A stretch of DNA of 15,029 nucleotides from Candidatus Zixiibacteriota bacterium. GTDB taxonomy: Bacteria > SM23-81 > DAOVCL01. A program made the translations under genes and the position numbers. The number at the start of each line of letters is the position of its first letter. The stretch's first letter is position 1. The stretch spans positions 1 to 15,029 of the forward strand of contig DAOVCL010000024.1 of NCBI GenBank assembly GCA_030670005.1, given 5' to 3'. The notes beneath the pieces were generated by a model. That model ran no database searches. It saw only the letters and a program-made list of their open reading frames with translations, and was not told where the DNA came from. Shown here piece after piece: positions 1-7,005 of the stretch.

Positions 1-711
1 CTTTTTTTGGATGTCCTACGGCAGGCCAAGACTGAGGAGCAAACAGGCGCTGAGGCAGATTTTATCCAGAAGGTGCTTCGGCTCACCCCACGGACCAAGA
101 TACTCGATGTGCCCTGTGGCAATGGCAGGCTCTCCCTCGAACTGGCCTCGCGTGGTTATCAAGTTACGGGAGTGGACATCACACTGCCTTTACTGGACGA
201 TGCGCGACGCAAGGCGGCTAAGCAACAATTGGAGGTTGTGTGGGAACATCGGGATATGCGTGATCTCCCCTGGCAAGAGGAATTCGATGACGCTTTTTGC
301 TTTTGGGGAAGCTTTGGTTACTTCGATGAGATCGGCAATCGAGGTTTTTTGAAGGCTGTTGCTCACGCCCTCAAACCAGGGGCCAGGTTTCTTTTAGATA
401 CCCACATCGCCGAAACGCTTCTTCCCAAATTCCAAAAGCGTGACTGGCAGCGAGTGGGGGATATCCTAATGCTCCAAGAGCGATGCTATGATCACCTACA
501 TAGTCGAGTTGATGCGGAAATGACATTGGTTAAGTCAGGCAGAATTACGAAGAGAGCGAGTTCAGTGCGGATATACACCTACCACCAGCTTTGCCAGTTG
601 CTTGGGGAAGTTGGCTTTGCGATCTGTGAAGGGTATGGCTCATTGAATCGGGAACCATTCAAGATTGGCTCGCAGAGGCTATATCTGGTTGCAGAGAAAA
701 AGGGAGTTTGA
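1..711 (+). CDS. class I SAM-dependent methyltransferase, 5' partial
   Basis: The frame is open to the first base of the window, so the true start lies upstream; the TTG at 7 is probably an internal Leu codon. The visible part is a Rossmann-fold methyltransferase: motif I is ILDVPCGNGR followed by LSLELA, the acidic ribose-binding strand is VTGVDIT, then DMRDLPW, and a post-motif segment FWGSFGYFDE typical of the Methyltransf_25/11 type. A second half with LKPGARFLLDTH and a C-terminal beta-rich tail completes the fold. The acceptor substrate cannot be told from the sequence; relatives are annotated only as class I methyltransferases. The next gene starts 140 bases downstream, so operon membership is doubtful. 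The class is secure, the function is unknown. Confidence 0.85.
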   Translation, partial: LFLDVLRQAKTEEQTGAEADFIQKVLRLTPRTKILDVPCGNGRLSLELASRGYQVTGVDITLPLLDDARRKAAKQQLEVVWEHRDMRDLPWQEEFDDAFCFWGSFGYFDEIGNRGFLKAVAHALKPGARFLLDTHIAETLLPKFQKRDWQRVGDILMLQERCYDHLHSRVDAEMTLVKSGRITKRASSVRIYTYHQLCQLLGEVGFAICEGYGSLNREPFKIGSQRLYLVAEKKGV

Positions 712-851
712 TTGCTTATAGAGCGCCCTGTTCTTGAGGCTAACATCGCCTTAACCTAACAGTAGGTAAAGATACCTGATAAACTTTATCCTGATCTGGC
801 TCTGGTTTGAAAGGTGTGAAAGGGGAACTTGCATCCAAGATAGGAGGAAAG
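712..851. other. intergenic gap
   Basis: Between the methyltransferase stop and the flavoprotein start. I see no RNA gene, clear terminator or convincing promoter. The frame of the downstream gene stays open back to a TTG at 807, but that extension has no family-like sequence. Confidence 0.5.
842..847 (+). promoter_or_regulatory. ribosome binding site deciding the flavoprotein start
   Basis: AGGAGG four bases before ATG 852. It favours ATG 852 over the in-frame TTG at 807, which would add 15 residues without resemblance to the family. Confidence 0.75.
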
Positions 852-1826
852 ATGGAGGAACTTACTTTTTCCGTAAAGAAAGGGTCAGAACCTACGGAAC
901 TTGAAGCTCAATATGATCTGGTAATTCTGGGGGCTGGGCCGGCAGGGCTTACGGCGGCCATCTATGCCGCCAGGGCCAAACTGAAGACCTTGGTGGTGGA
1001 AAAAGAGGTCATAGGAGGGGAGATAGCTTCCACTGATATGGTGGAGAACTACCCAGGGTTCCCAGAGGGGATAAGCGGTGCAGTTCTCGCCCAAAGGATG
1101 GAGGAGCAGGCCAAGAAGTTCGGCGCCCAGATATATCAGGGGGTTATCAACCGGGTTGAGCTAAAGAGGGATGCCAAAATGATTAATTTAGATGGAAAGA
1201 AAATAAAGGCAATCTCCGTGATTGTAGCCACGGGCACCTCCCCCAAGCTATTGGGGGCCCCTGGTGAGAAGGAGTTCAAGGGAAAGGGTGTCTCCTATTG
1301 CGCCACCTGTGATGGGCCTATCTTCTCCGGGAAGGATATTGCCGTTATTGGCTGTGGCAGCTCAGGCCTCCAGGAGGGGCTCTTCATCCTCAAGTTTGTG
1401 AAGTCTATCTCATTTGTGGAGTTCTTGCCCACTATTCAGGCGGAGAAGATCCTTCAGGATCGGATAAAGGAATATGAGAATGTGAAGTTTTACCTGAACC
1501 ATCAGGTTCTCTCCATCAATGGGGACAAAACTGTCCAGAGCATTACGGTGAAGGATAGACGGAGCGGCCAGACCAAGGAAATCCCGGTTAGTGGGGTCTT
1601 CGTCTATGTGGGGCTAATTCCGAACATTGACTTCCTGAAAGGTGAGCTAAAGCTCAACAATTGGGGATACATCATTGCCGATGAGAGGCTGCAGACCTCC
1701 ATACCTGGGGTCTTCGTCGCCGGCGATGTGCGAGAGAAGGATATAAGGCAGGTAGCCACGGCAATCGGCGATGGGGCAGTGACGGCGGCCTCAGCAGGAG
1801 AGTATATAGAGAGGCTGAAGAGGTGA
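852..1826 (+). CDS. trxB: thioredoxin-reductase-like flavoprotein with AhpF-type (NADH-like) nucleotide site
   Basis: 324 residues from ATG 852, the usual size for low-molecular-weight thioredoxin reductase. It should pass electrons from a reduced pyridine nucleotide through FAD and a redox disulfide to thioredoxin or a related thiol protein in the cytoplasm. The FAD site is VILGAGPAGLTAAIYAAR near residue 25, the redox pair is CATC in SYCATCDGPIF at about residue 153, the second nucleotide site is VIGCGSSG just after it, and the C-terminal FAD motif is GVFVAGDVR. The HRRDxxR segment that binds the NADPH phosphate is absent; in its place is FVEFLPTIQAEKILQD, which resembles the LLEFAPEMKAD segment of AhpF, an NADH enzyme. 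The C-terminal half also reads like AhpF (DRRSGQ, GVFVYVGLIPN), but AhpF's N-terminal double thioredoxin domain is missing. I infer NADH preference; an electron donor other than NAD(P)H is possible. Confidence 0.88.
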   Translation: MEELTFSVKKGSEPTELEAQYDLVILGAGPAGLTAAIYAARAKLKTLVVEKEVIGGEIASTDMVENYPGFPEGISGAVLAQRMEEQAKKFGAQIYQGVINRVELKRDAKMINLDGKKIKAISVIVATGTSPKLLGAPGEKEFKGKGVSYCATCDGPIFSGKDIAVIGCGSSGLQEGLFILKFVKSISFVEFLPTIQAEKILQDRIKEYENVKFYLNHQVLSINGDKTVQSITVKDRRSGQTKEIPVSGVFVYVGLIPNIDFLKGELKLNNWGYIIADERLQTSIPGVFVAGDVREKDIRQVATAIGDGAVTAASAGEYIERLKR

Positions 1827-1887
1827 TGGGCCCTTTCCCTGGCTGTGGCATTGGTGAATTTTTCACCGAAAGAGATACAAAGATTTT

Positions 1888-1896
1888 GAGGAGGTG
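1888..1896 (+). promoter_or_regulatory. ribosome binding site deciding the MazG-like start
   Basis: GAGGAGGTG lies seven bases (counted from AGGAGG) before TTG 1902. The in-frame GTG at 1896 falls inside this site and is therefore an unlikely start. Confidence 0.7.
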
Positions 1897-1901
1897 TGAA
1901 T

Positions 1902-2201
1902 TTGGGTGAGTTGAACAGTTTGGCCCAGGAGATCGCCCGCTGGAGGGAGGAGAAGGGGTTTGTCACCAATTGGGAGGGGATGCTGGCCAAGCTTATGTTG
2001 GTCGTTACAGAGGTCTCGGAGGCGGCCGAAGCGGTAAGGGAGGATAGTAGGGAGAAGTTTGCCGAGGAGATAGCCGACACCTTTATCAGGCTCTTGGACA
2101 TCTGTGGGAGCATAGGCCTCGATATAGAGAGGGGGATAAATCAGAAGATGGAAATGAACAGAGGTAGACCTTACAGGCATGGGAAGAAGAGCCAATGGTA
2201 G
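1902..2201 (+). CDS. MazG-like nucleotide pyrophosphohydrolase
   Basis: 99 residues from TTG 1902. This is a minimal all-alpha NTP pyrophosphohydrolase of the MazG superfamily, which hydrolyses nucleoside triphosphates to monophosphate plus pyrophosphate, often to remove non-canonical nucleotides. The metal-binding pattern is visible: TEVSEAAEAV supplies the ExxE pair and EEIADTFIRLLD the ExxD pair, followed by a third helix and the tail KMEMNRGRPYRHGKK, a common ending of single-domain family members. It follows the flavoprotein by 75 bases on the same strand and could be co-transcribed. Substrate specificity cannot be read from the sequence. Confidence 0.85.
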   Translation: MGELNSLAQEIARWREEKGFVTNWEGMLAKLMLVVTEVSEAAEAVREDSREKFAEEIADTFIRLLDICGSIGLDIERGINQKMEMNRGRPYRHGKKSQW

Positions 2202-2387
2202 AGGAAAGCAAAATTGTCAATTAGCAATGTAACAAATGAGCAATTATCCCAAAATATGCATTAACCACAGAGGGGCACAGATATTCACAGATTACGTTAG
2301 AGTCTTCAAAGATATGGGTTTTCACCTTTTATGTGAAATTCTCTCTTTGGATCTCTTGCCATTTCAGTAATTTTCAGTTTTTAAAGC

Positions 2388-2401
2388 ATAATTCGGGTTA
2401 A
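2388..2401 (+). repeat. 14-base repeated word, copy 1
   Basis: ATAATTCGGGTTAA, identical to 5740-5753. This copy lies about 110 bases before the lysine-dehydrogenase-like gene. Confidence 0.5.
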
Positions 2402-2500
2402 TATCTTGTGATGATCTTGTGAAATCTCGTGGTTTCTTAATGCATATTCTGAGGTTATCAATGGTAAAGATTTACCCTCAGTGGCCCAAAAATATCAAAG

Positions 2501-2506
2501 AGGAGG
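2501..2506 (+). promoter_or_regulatory. ribosome binding site deciding the lysine dehydrogenase-like start
   Basis: AGGAGG four bases before TTG 2511. Starting there gives MRIAVLGSGLMG, which places the dinucleotide motif at the normal distance from the N-terminus. The in-frame GTG at 2481 would translate through this site. Confidence 0.75.
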
Positions 2507-2510
2507 AAAT

Positions 2511-3653
2511 TTGAGGATAGCTGTTTTGGGAAGTGGGCTTATGGGGAAGGGAGCAGCCTTTGACCTGATGAGTTCCCCGCAGGTAAAGGAGGTTTTGATA
2601 GTGGACAGCGAACGGGGCCGAGCCGAGGGCCTGGCTGAGTGGCTGAAGAGCCCCAAGGCTAAGCCGGTGACCGCGAATGCCCAAAATCCTGAGGAGATAG
2701 TTGGGCTATTGGAAGGTTGCGATGCGGCGATAAGCTGCTTGCCCTATAGATTCAACTTGGAAGTAGTCAAGTATGCCATTAGAGCGCAAACTAACCTCTG
2801 TGATCTGGGGGGGAATATAGAGATTGTAAAAAAGGAACTGGCCCTCTCCCAGGAGGCCGAAAGGGCTGGGATTACCATAATCCCAGACTGTGGCCTGGCC
2901 CCAGGGATGGTGAGCATCTTTGTTCACTTAGGGGTGGAGAAGCTTAAGGAGGTTGATGAGGTGCACATCAGGGTTGGTGGGCTTCCTCAGAGCCCCCAGC
3001 CTCCCCTCGGTTATATGCTCGTCTTTTCCGTTTCCGGCCTGATAAATGAGTATATAGCGCCCTGCCTTGTCCTTAAGGATGGTAGGCTCACTCAGGTTGA
3101 GCCCCTCACCGAGGTTGAGGAGATCAGGTTCCCGCCTCCCTGGGGGAGGTTGGAGGCATTCCAGACATCGGGGGGGACATCAACCCTCCCCTCTACCTAC
3201 CAGGGGAGGGTAAAGGAGCTTGTCTACAAGACCATAAGGTATCCCGGACACTGTCAAATAATGAAACCGATGGTTGATCTGGGATTGGCCAGTTCAGAGC
3301 CAGTTATAGTTGATGACCAGAAGGTTATTCCCAGGAATCTATTTGAGACTCTGCTCCTTTCCCACCTGCCCACCTCCGGCCCGGATGTGGTGCTTCTGCG
3401 GGTCACTCTTCTGGGGAGAGGGAAGAAACTTAGCTACGAGATGATCGATTTATATAATCCCCAGACCGGCCTTTCGGCTATGATGCGCACCACCGCCTTC
3501 CCGGCCTCGATAATTGCCCAGATGCTCGGCTCTGGTAGGATAGGCCAGAGGGGGGTAGTCCCCCAGGAGCTCTCCGTCCCCCCTGAGGAGTTCTGGCAGG
3601 AGTTGGGAAAGAGGGGAATAAGAGTGGAGGAGAGGTGGGATAACCGACCTTAG
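2511..3653 (+). CDS. saccharopine dehydrogenase family enzyme, lysine 6-dehydrogenase-like
   Basis: 380 residues from TTG 2511. An N-terminal Rossmann domain carries GSGLMG at residues 7-12, with IVDSERGRAE at the end of the second strand, where an acidic residue usually signals NAD preference. The middle and C-terminal part matches my memory of Geobacillus lysine 6-dehydrogenase closely: IIPDCGLAPGM, VGGLPQSPQPPLGY, GRLEAFQTSGGTSTLPSTY, YKTIRYPGH, DVVLLRV and MMRTTAFPASIIAQM. That enzyme deaminates the epsilon-amino group of lysine to give a semialdehyde that cyclises to piperideine-6-carboxylate. Family members acting on saccharopine or carboxynorspermidine share the fold, so the substrate is an inference. 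No neighbouring lysine genes help. Cytoplasmic, no signal peptide. The gene is isolated by AT-rich gaps on both sides and is probably transcribed alone. Confidence 0.82.
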   Translation: MRIAVLGSGLMGKGAAFDLMSSPQVKEVLIVDSERGRAEGLAEWLKSPKAKPVTANAQNPEEIVGLLEGCDAAISCLPYRFNLEVVKYAIRAQTNLCDLGGNIEIVKKELALSQEAERAGITIIPDCGLAPGMVSIFVHLGVEKLKEVDEVHIRVGGLPQSPQPPLGYMLVFSVSGLINEYIAPCLVLKDGRLTQVEPLTEVEEIRFPPPWGRLEAFQTSGGTSTLPSTYQGRVKELVYKTIRYPGHCQIMKPMVDLGLASSEPVIVDDQKVIPRNLFETLLLSHLPTSGPDVVLLRVTLLGRGKKLSYEMIDLYNPQTGLSAMMRTTAFPASIIAQMLGSGRIGQRGVVPQELSVPPEEFWQELGKRGIRVEERWDNRP

Positions 3654-3662
3654 ATTATGATT

Positions 3663-3767
3663 AAACACCGAAAATCACTGAAAAATAAAAGGACCCCCCA
3701 GAAATTCATTTAAAAAATGGAATGCCATTTTTATAATTTCCTGATATTTTGGTGTCATTCGGTGTTT
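3663..3767. repeat. nested inverted repeat, possible terminator or small palindromic element
   Basis: Outer arms AAACACCGAA (3663-3672) and TTCGGTGTTT (3758-3767) are perfect complements. Near the centre AAAAATGG (3713-3720) pairs with CCATTTTT (3725-3732) around a 4-base loop, with partly complementary text between the two levels (CAGAAATT near 3699 against AATTTCCTG near 3735). The inner hairpin could act as a terminator for the upstream gene, but the roughly 105-base nested form looks more like an interspersed palindromic element. Confidence 0.55.
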
Positions 3768-3790
3768 TTATGCATTATTTGAGCTGAGGG

Positions 3791-3813
3791 CTCGGATTTC
3801 TAAAAATTCCGAG
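3791..3813 (+). other. small hairpin just before the polX ribosome binding site
   Basis: CTCGGA (3791-3796) can pair with TCCGAG (3808-3813) around an 11-base loop, five bases before the GGGGAG ribosome binding site (3818-3823). It might modulate translation, but a 6-bp stem is weak evidence. Confidence 0.3.
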
Positions 3814-3829
3814 GCCAGGGGGAGTTGCA

Positions 3830-5548
3830 ATGAAGAACAGGGAAATCTCCGAGATATTTGAGAAGATCGGTGACATCTTAGAGTTTAAGGGTGATAGCAG
3901 CTTTCGGGTGAACGCCTATCGTAAGGCGGCCAGGGTACTCCAGGATCTCACCGAGGACATTGAGGTCATTCATCAAGAGGAGAGACTGCGGTCCATCCCT
4001 GGTGTGGGGGAGGGCATTGCCAAGAAAATCGCCGAGTACTTAGCCACGGGCAGGATGACCAAGTATGAGGAGGTGAGGAAAGGCGTCCCAGATGAGCTAA
4101 TCAGGCTACTGGGCATTCCGGGGATGGGGCCCAAGACTGTGGCCCTGATCTACCGAAAATTGGGGATTAAGGATATAGAGAACCTGGAGAAGGCGGTAAA
4201 AGAGGGAAGGCTGAGGGACCTTCCCGGATTGGGGGCGAAGAAGGAGGAGAACATCCTCCGGGGGATAAAGCTAATGCGGGAGGCCGGCAAGAGGATCTCC
4301 TTGGGTGTTGCCCTCCCTCTGGTGGAGAGGATCGTAGATGATCTGAAGAGGAGGGCGAAGGTAAGCCAGGTATATCCGGCCGGCAGCCTGCGCAGGATGA
4401 AGGAGACGGTAGGAGATATTGATATTTTGGCCACAGGCACCGATGGGGGAAGGATAATCGAGGCCTTTACCTCCGGCCCCGGAGTGAGGGATGTGCTGGC
4501 CTCTGGGGAGACCAAGGGGAGCATAATCGCCGAGGGGGGCATTCAGGTTGACCTGAGGGTTGTGCCCCAAAGCTCCTATGGCTCGGCCCTGCAGTATTTC
4601 ACCGGCTCCAAGGCCCACAACATACACCTGAGGGAGATAGCCAAATCCAGGGGGATGAAGATATCCGAGTATGGCATCTTCCGGGGGGAGCAGAGGTTAG
4701 GTGGGAAGAGGGAGGAGGATATCTACTCTACCCTGGGACTGAGCTTCATCCCACCGGAGCTGAGGGAGGATCGAGGGGAGATAAAGGCCGCTCAGGAGGG
4801 GAAGATCCCCCAACTGGTGGAGGATGGTCAGATCAAGGGGGATCTCCATGTCCACTCCAAGTGGAGCGATGGGACGGCCAGCATCGAGGAGATCGCCCTC
4901 AAGGCCAGGGAGATGGGCTATGAGTATATAGCCATCTGCGACCACTCCCAGTCCTTGAAGTTTGCCGGAGGGGTCTCCATAGAGGATATGGCTAAGAAGT
5001 TGGAGGAAATAGAGAGAGTAAATGAAAAGATCGAGGGGATTAGAGTCCTCTCCGGCACAGAGGTGGATATAAAGACAGATGGGACCTTAGATTATCCTGA
5101 TGAGCTCTTGGAGAGGCTGGATCTGGTGGTGGCCGCGATTCACACGGGGTTTAAGCAGCCCGAGGAGCTAATCACCAAGAGGATAGTCTCTGGCTTAGAG
5201 AACCCCAATGTGGACATAGTTGCCCATCCTACAGGCAGGCTCATCTCCAGCCGAGAGGGCTACAGCGTGGACCTGGGCAAGGTCTTCTCTGTGGCGGCAG
5301 AGATGGGGGTAGCTTTGGAGATCAATGCTTACTATGACCGCTTAGACCTCAACGATATTGCCTGCAGGAGGGCAAAAGAACAGGGGGTAAAGCTCTCCAT
5401 CGGCACGGATGCCCACCATATTGACCAGCTCTGGATGATGAGGCTGGGGGTTGCTGTGGCTAAGAGGGGATGGCTTGGCCCGGAGCAGCTCCTGAACACC
5501 TGGCCGTTGGAGAGGCTTTTGGCCTGGCTCAAAACCAGAGGTGGATAA
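3830..5548 (+). CDS. polX: family X DNA polymerase with PHP domain (PolX)
   Basis: 572 residues, the normal length for bacterial PolX. ATG 3830 is preceded by GGGGAG at 3818-3823. N-terminal helix-hairpin-helix elements appear as RSIPGVGEGIAKKI, LGIPGMGPKTVALIY and RDLPGLGAKKEENI. The nucleotidyltransferase core has GSLRR at residues 185-189, the metal-binding pair in GDID (195-198), and a third Asp in IQVDLRVV, then YFTGSKAHNIHLREIA. The C-terminal PHP domain starts with DLHVHSKWSDG at residue 338 and shows CDHS, TEVDI, AAIHTGF, VAHPTGR, EINAYYDRLDL and GTDAHH (525-530), so its metal ligands appear intact and 3'-5' exonuclease activity is expected. The family fills short gaps in base-excision repair. 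No MutS2 or similar partner gene is adjacent. Identification is firm. Confidence 0.96.
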   Translation: MKNREISEIFEKIGDILEFKGDSSFRVNAYRKAARVLQDLTEDIEVIHQEERLRSIPGVGEGIAKKIAEYLATGRMTKYEEVRKGVPDELIRLLGIPGMGPKTVALIYRKLGIKDIENLEKAVKEGRLRDLPGLGAKKEENILRGIKLMREAGKRISLGVALPLVERIVDDLKRRAKVSQVYPAGSLRRMKETVGDIDILATGTDGGRIIEAFTSGPGVRDVLASGETKGSIIAEGGIQVDLRVVPQSSYGSALQYFTGSKAHNIHLREIAKSRGMKISEYGIFRGEQRLGGKREEDIYSTLGLSFIPPELREDRGEIKAAQEGKIPQLVEDGQIKGDLHVHSKWSDGTASIEEIALKAREMGYEYIAICDHSQSLKFAGGVSIEDMAKKLEEIERVNEKIEGIRVLSGTEVDIKTDGTLDYPDELLERLDLVVAAIHTGFKQPEELITKRIVSGLENPNVDIVAHPTGRLISSREGYSVDLGKVFSVAAEMGVALEINAYYDRLDLNDIACRRAKEQGVKLSIGTDAHHIDQLWMMRLGVAVAKRGWLGPEQLLNTWPLERLLAWLKTRGG

Positions 5549-5599
5549 GAGGATAAGTGCAATAGCTTAATGCAAAATGCAGAGTACAGATCAAAGCGA

Positions 5600-5625
5600 G
5601 GTGGCAGAACCCCGATTCTGCCACC
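5600..5625. repeat. perfect 10-bp hairpin
   Basis: GGTGGCAGAA (5600-5609) and TTCTGCCACC (5616-5625) form a perfect stem with loop CCCCGA. It starts about 50 bases after polX and is not followed by a T-run, so it looks like a palindromic intergenic repeat rather than a simple terminator. Confidence 0.6.
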
Positions 5626-5635
5626 CTGCTCTCTT

Positions 5636-5661
5636 GCCGTCAGGTGGGGGCACCTGACGGC
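5636..5661. repeat. perfect 11-bp hairpin, CCGTCAG family
   Basis: GCCGTCAGGTG (5636-5646) and CACCTGACGGC (5651-5661) form a perfect stem with a GGGG loop, ten bases after the previous hairpin. The core CCGTCAG/CTGACGG recurs in the hairpin at 6899-6922, on the other side of the next gene. Confidence 0.6.
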
Positions 5662-5676
5662 TCGTGGGGGGCCAGT

Positions 5677-5692
5677 CAGATGAGGGTATCTG
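5677..5692. repeat. small hairpin in the same cluster
   Basis: CAGAT (5677-5681) pairs with ATCTG (5688-5692) around GAGGGT. It is short and would be ignored alone, but is the third hairpin in under 100 bases. Confidence 0.35.
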
Positions 5693-5739
5693 GTCGCTCA
5701 CTTATTGGCGGGTCGCAGGATCTGATTACGAACTTATGA

Positions 5740-5753
5740 ATAATTCGGGTTAA
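5740..5753 (+). repeat. 14-base repeated word, copy 2
   Basis: ATAATTCGGGTTAA, identical to 2388-2401, here 22 bases before the start of the HypE-like gene. Confidence 0.5.
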
Positions 5754-5775
5754 GTTCGAGGTTAGAGGATGAGGG

Positions 5776-6852
5776 TTGGGAGGTGATGCACATCATAGAG
5801 AAGGGAAAAGTTTGGATTCCCAAAGGGAAAGAAAGGAGTCAAATCCCACTGGGCCTATAGGCCAGAGGCCCAAGCTGGGGAAGCTTGATCCTAAGATATT
5901 GGCCGGGTTCCTGAAGAGGTTCTGCCCCCCAGATCTCAGGGTGGTAGTTGGCCCCAAGGTTGGTGAGGATGCGGCGGTGATCGATATGGGCGATAGGTTC
6001 TTAGTGGCCGCCACAGATCCGGTGACCCTGGCCACAGAGGGGATGGGGACCTACTGTGTGGAGGTAAATGCCAACGATGTAGCCGTTATGGGAGCAGAGC
6101 CCAGATGGTTTCTGGCCACCCTCCTTCTACCGCAAGCCGCAGGTGCCGAGAAGATAGCCGAGGAGATATTCTCCCAGGTATCTGAGGCCGGCCAGAGGCT
6201 GGGGGTTGCCCTCTGCGGCGGCCATACGGAGGTAACCGATGGCATAGAGAGGCCTATCCTCATCGGCCAGATGTTGGGGGAGGTGGAAAAGGATAGGTTG
6301 GTCACTTCCTCTGGAGCCCAAAAAGGTGACCTTCTCCTCTTGACCAAAGGGATAGCCATCGAGGCCACGGCCATAATTGCTAAGGAGAGAGAGGCAGAGT
6401 TAGAGGGGAAATATGGGGAGGAGTTTGTCCGCAGATGCCAAAGATTTCTTACAGATCCTGGGATAAGTATAGTTAAGGAGGCCGGGTTGGTAACTCGAAC
6501 CGCCCGGGTTCATGCTATGCACGACCCCACGGAGGGAGGGATAGCCACAGCACTTTATGAGCTCTCCTGGGCCTCTGAGGTAGGGATAAGGGTGCAGAGG
6601 GAAGCCCTGCCAATTCTGAAGGAGACCAAGATCCTCTGCCAGGAGTTTGGGCTTGATCCCTTAGGTGTAATTGCCTCAGGCTCCCTGCTTATCTCCCTCT
6701 CCCCCAGGGATGCCCCTCGGGTGATTGATGCCTTAGAGGATGAGGGCATCCCCTGCACGGTTATTGGAAGGGTAGAGGGGGAAGGGGTAAAATGGGAGGA
6801 TGGAGGTGATCTCCCCCTCTTCCCCCAAGATGAAATAACCAAGCTTTGTTAA
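5776..6852 (+). CDS. AIR synthase-related / HypE-like protein
   Basis: 358 residues from TTG 5776, which has AGAGG (5764-5768) seven bases upstream; TTG 5812 is an alternative. The first 30 or so residues are not family-like and recognisable homology starts near LGKLDPKILAGFLK. The PurM-fold ATP-binding signature is GEDAAVIDMGDRFLVAATDPVTL (from residue 63, motif GEDAAVID), followed by NANDVAVMGAEPRWFLATLLLP, CGGHTEVTDG (147-156), GIAIEATAIIAKE and HAMHDPTEGG (246-255). The closest named group is hydrogenase maturation protein HypE, which makes the cyanide ligand of [NiFe] hydrogenase, but the gene stands alone without other hyp or hydrogenase genes, and many such solo proteins have unknown roles. 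The last residue is Cys (ITKLC), recalling the C-terminal PRIC/PRVC cysteine of true HypE, though the PR-I/V context is missing. Family assignment is firm, hydrogenase role is uncertain. Confidence 0.82.
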   Translation: MGGDAHHREGKSLDSQRERKESNPTGPIGQRPKLGKLDPKILAGFLKRFCPPDLRVVVGPKVGEDAAVIDMGDRFLVAATDPVTLATEGMGTYCVEVNANDVAVMGAEPRWFLATLLLPQAAGAEKIAEEIFSQVSEAGQRLGVALCGGHTEVTDGIERPILIGQMLGEVEKDRLVTSSGAQKGDLLLLTKGIAIEATAIIAKEREAELEGKYGEEFVRRCQRFLTDPGISIVKEAGLVTRTARVHAMHDPTEGGIATALYELSWASEVGIRVQREALPILKETKILCQEFGLDPLGVIASGSLLISLSPRDAPRVIDALEDEGIPCTVIGRVEGEGVKWEDGGDLPLFPQDEITKLC

Positions 6853-6898
6853 ATCCAGTGGTCAAAAAGCCCCTGCCTTCAGCAATCAGCTTTTGGTG

Positions 6899-6922
6899 CC
6901 GTCAGAGCTCCTGCCCTGACGG
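6899..6922. repeat. hairpin with CCGTCAG/CTGACGG arms
   Basis: CCGTCAG (6899-6905) pairs with CTGACGG (6916-6922); allowing one mismatch the stem grows to 10 bp with a TCCT loop. The arms match the core of the hairpin at 5636-5661. It is followed by an A-run rather than a T-run, so it is not a normal + strand terminator for the preceding gene. Confidence 0.5.
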
Positions 6923-7005
6923 AAAAAAAGTTGAAAAAATTTTGACGAAAAATTCCAATTTTTGCGACTAATATATATGAAGGCCGCCCCCAAGGTTATT
7001 TTCTA

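Larger units (their letters stand above)
2202..2510. other. 309-base AT-rich intergenic region with degenerate repeat text
   Basis: No gene is visible. The stretch AACCACAGAGGGGCACAGAT near 2265 resembles the CACAGAG-type interspersed intergenic repeat seen in many bacterial genomes (recalled, not searched). Bases 2388-2401 carry a 14-base word found again at 5740-5753. No clear promoter hexamers or terminator stand out. Confidence 0.45.

Noticed and set aside
1604..2195. Long minus-strand frames across the flavoprotein and MazG-like genes
   Set aside because: They overlap two well-supported + strand genes and show no recognisable motif.
4150..4542. Minus-strand open frames within polX
   Set aside because: The + strand frame is an unmistakable PolX with intact motifs; the minus frames read as low-complexity shadows with no domain or ribosome binding site.
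5593..5700. Riboswitch leader of the HypE-like gene
   Set aside because: The hairpins do not match a riboswitch consensus I can recognise and a related stem lies downstream of the gene, which fits a dispersed repeat better.
6899..6930. Rho-independent terminator for the HypE-like gene
   Set aside because: The stem is followed by an A-run, the wrong base for a + strand terminator, and no T-run follows.
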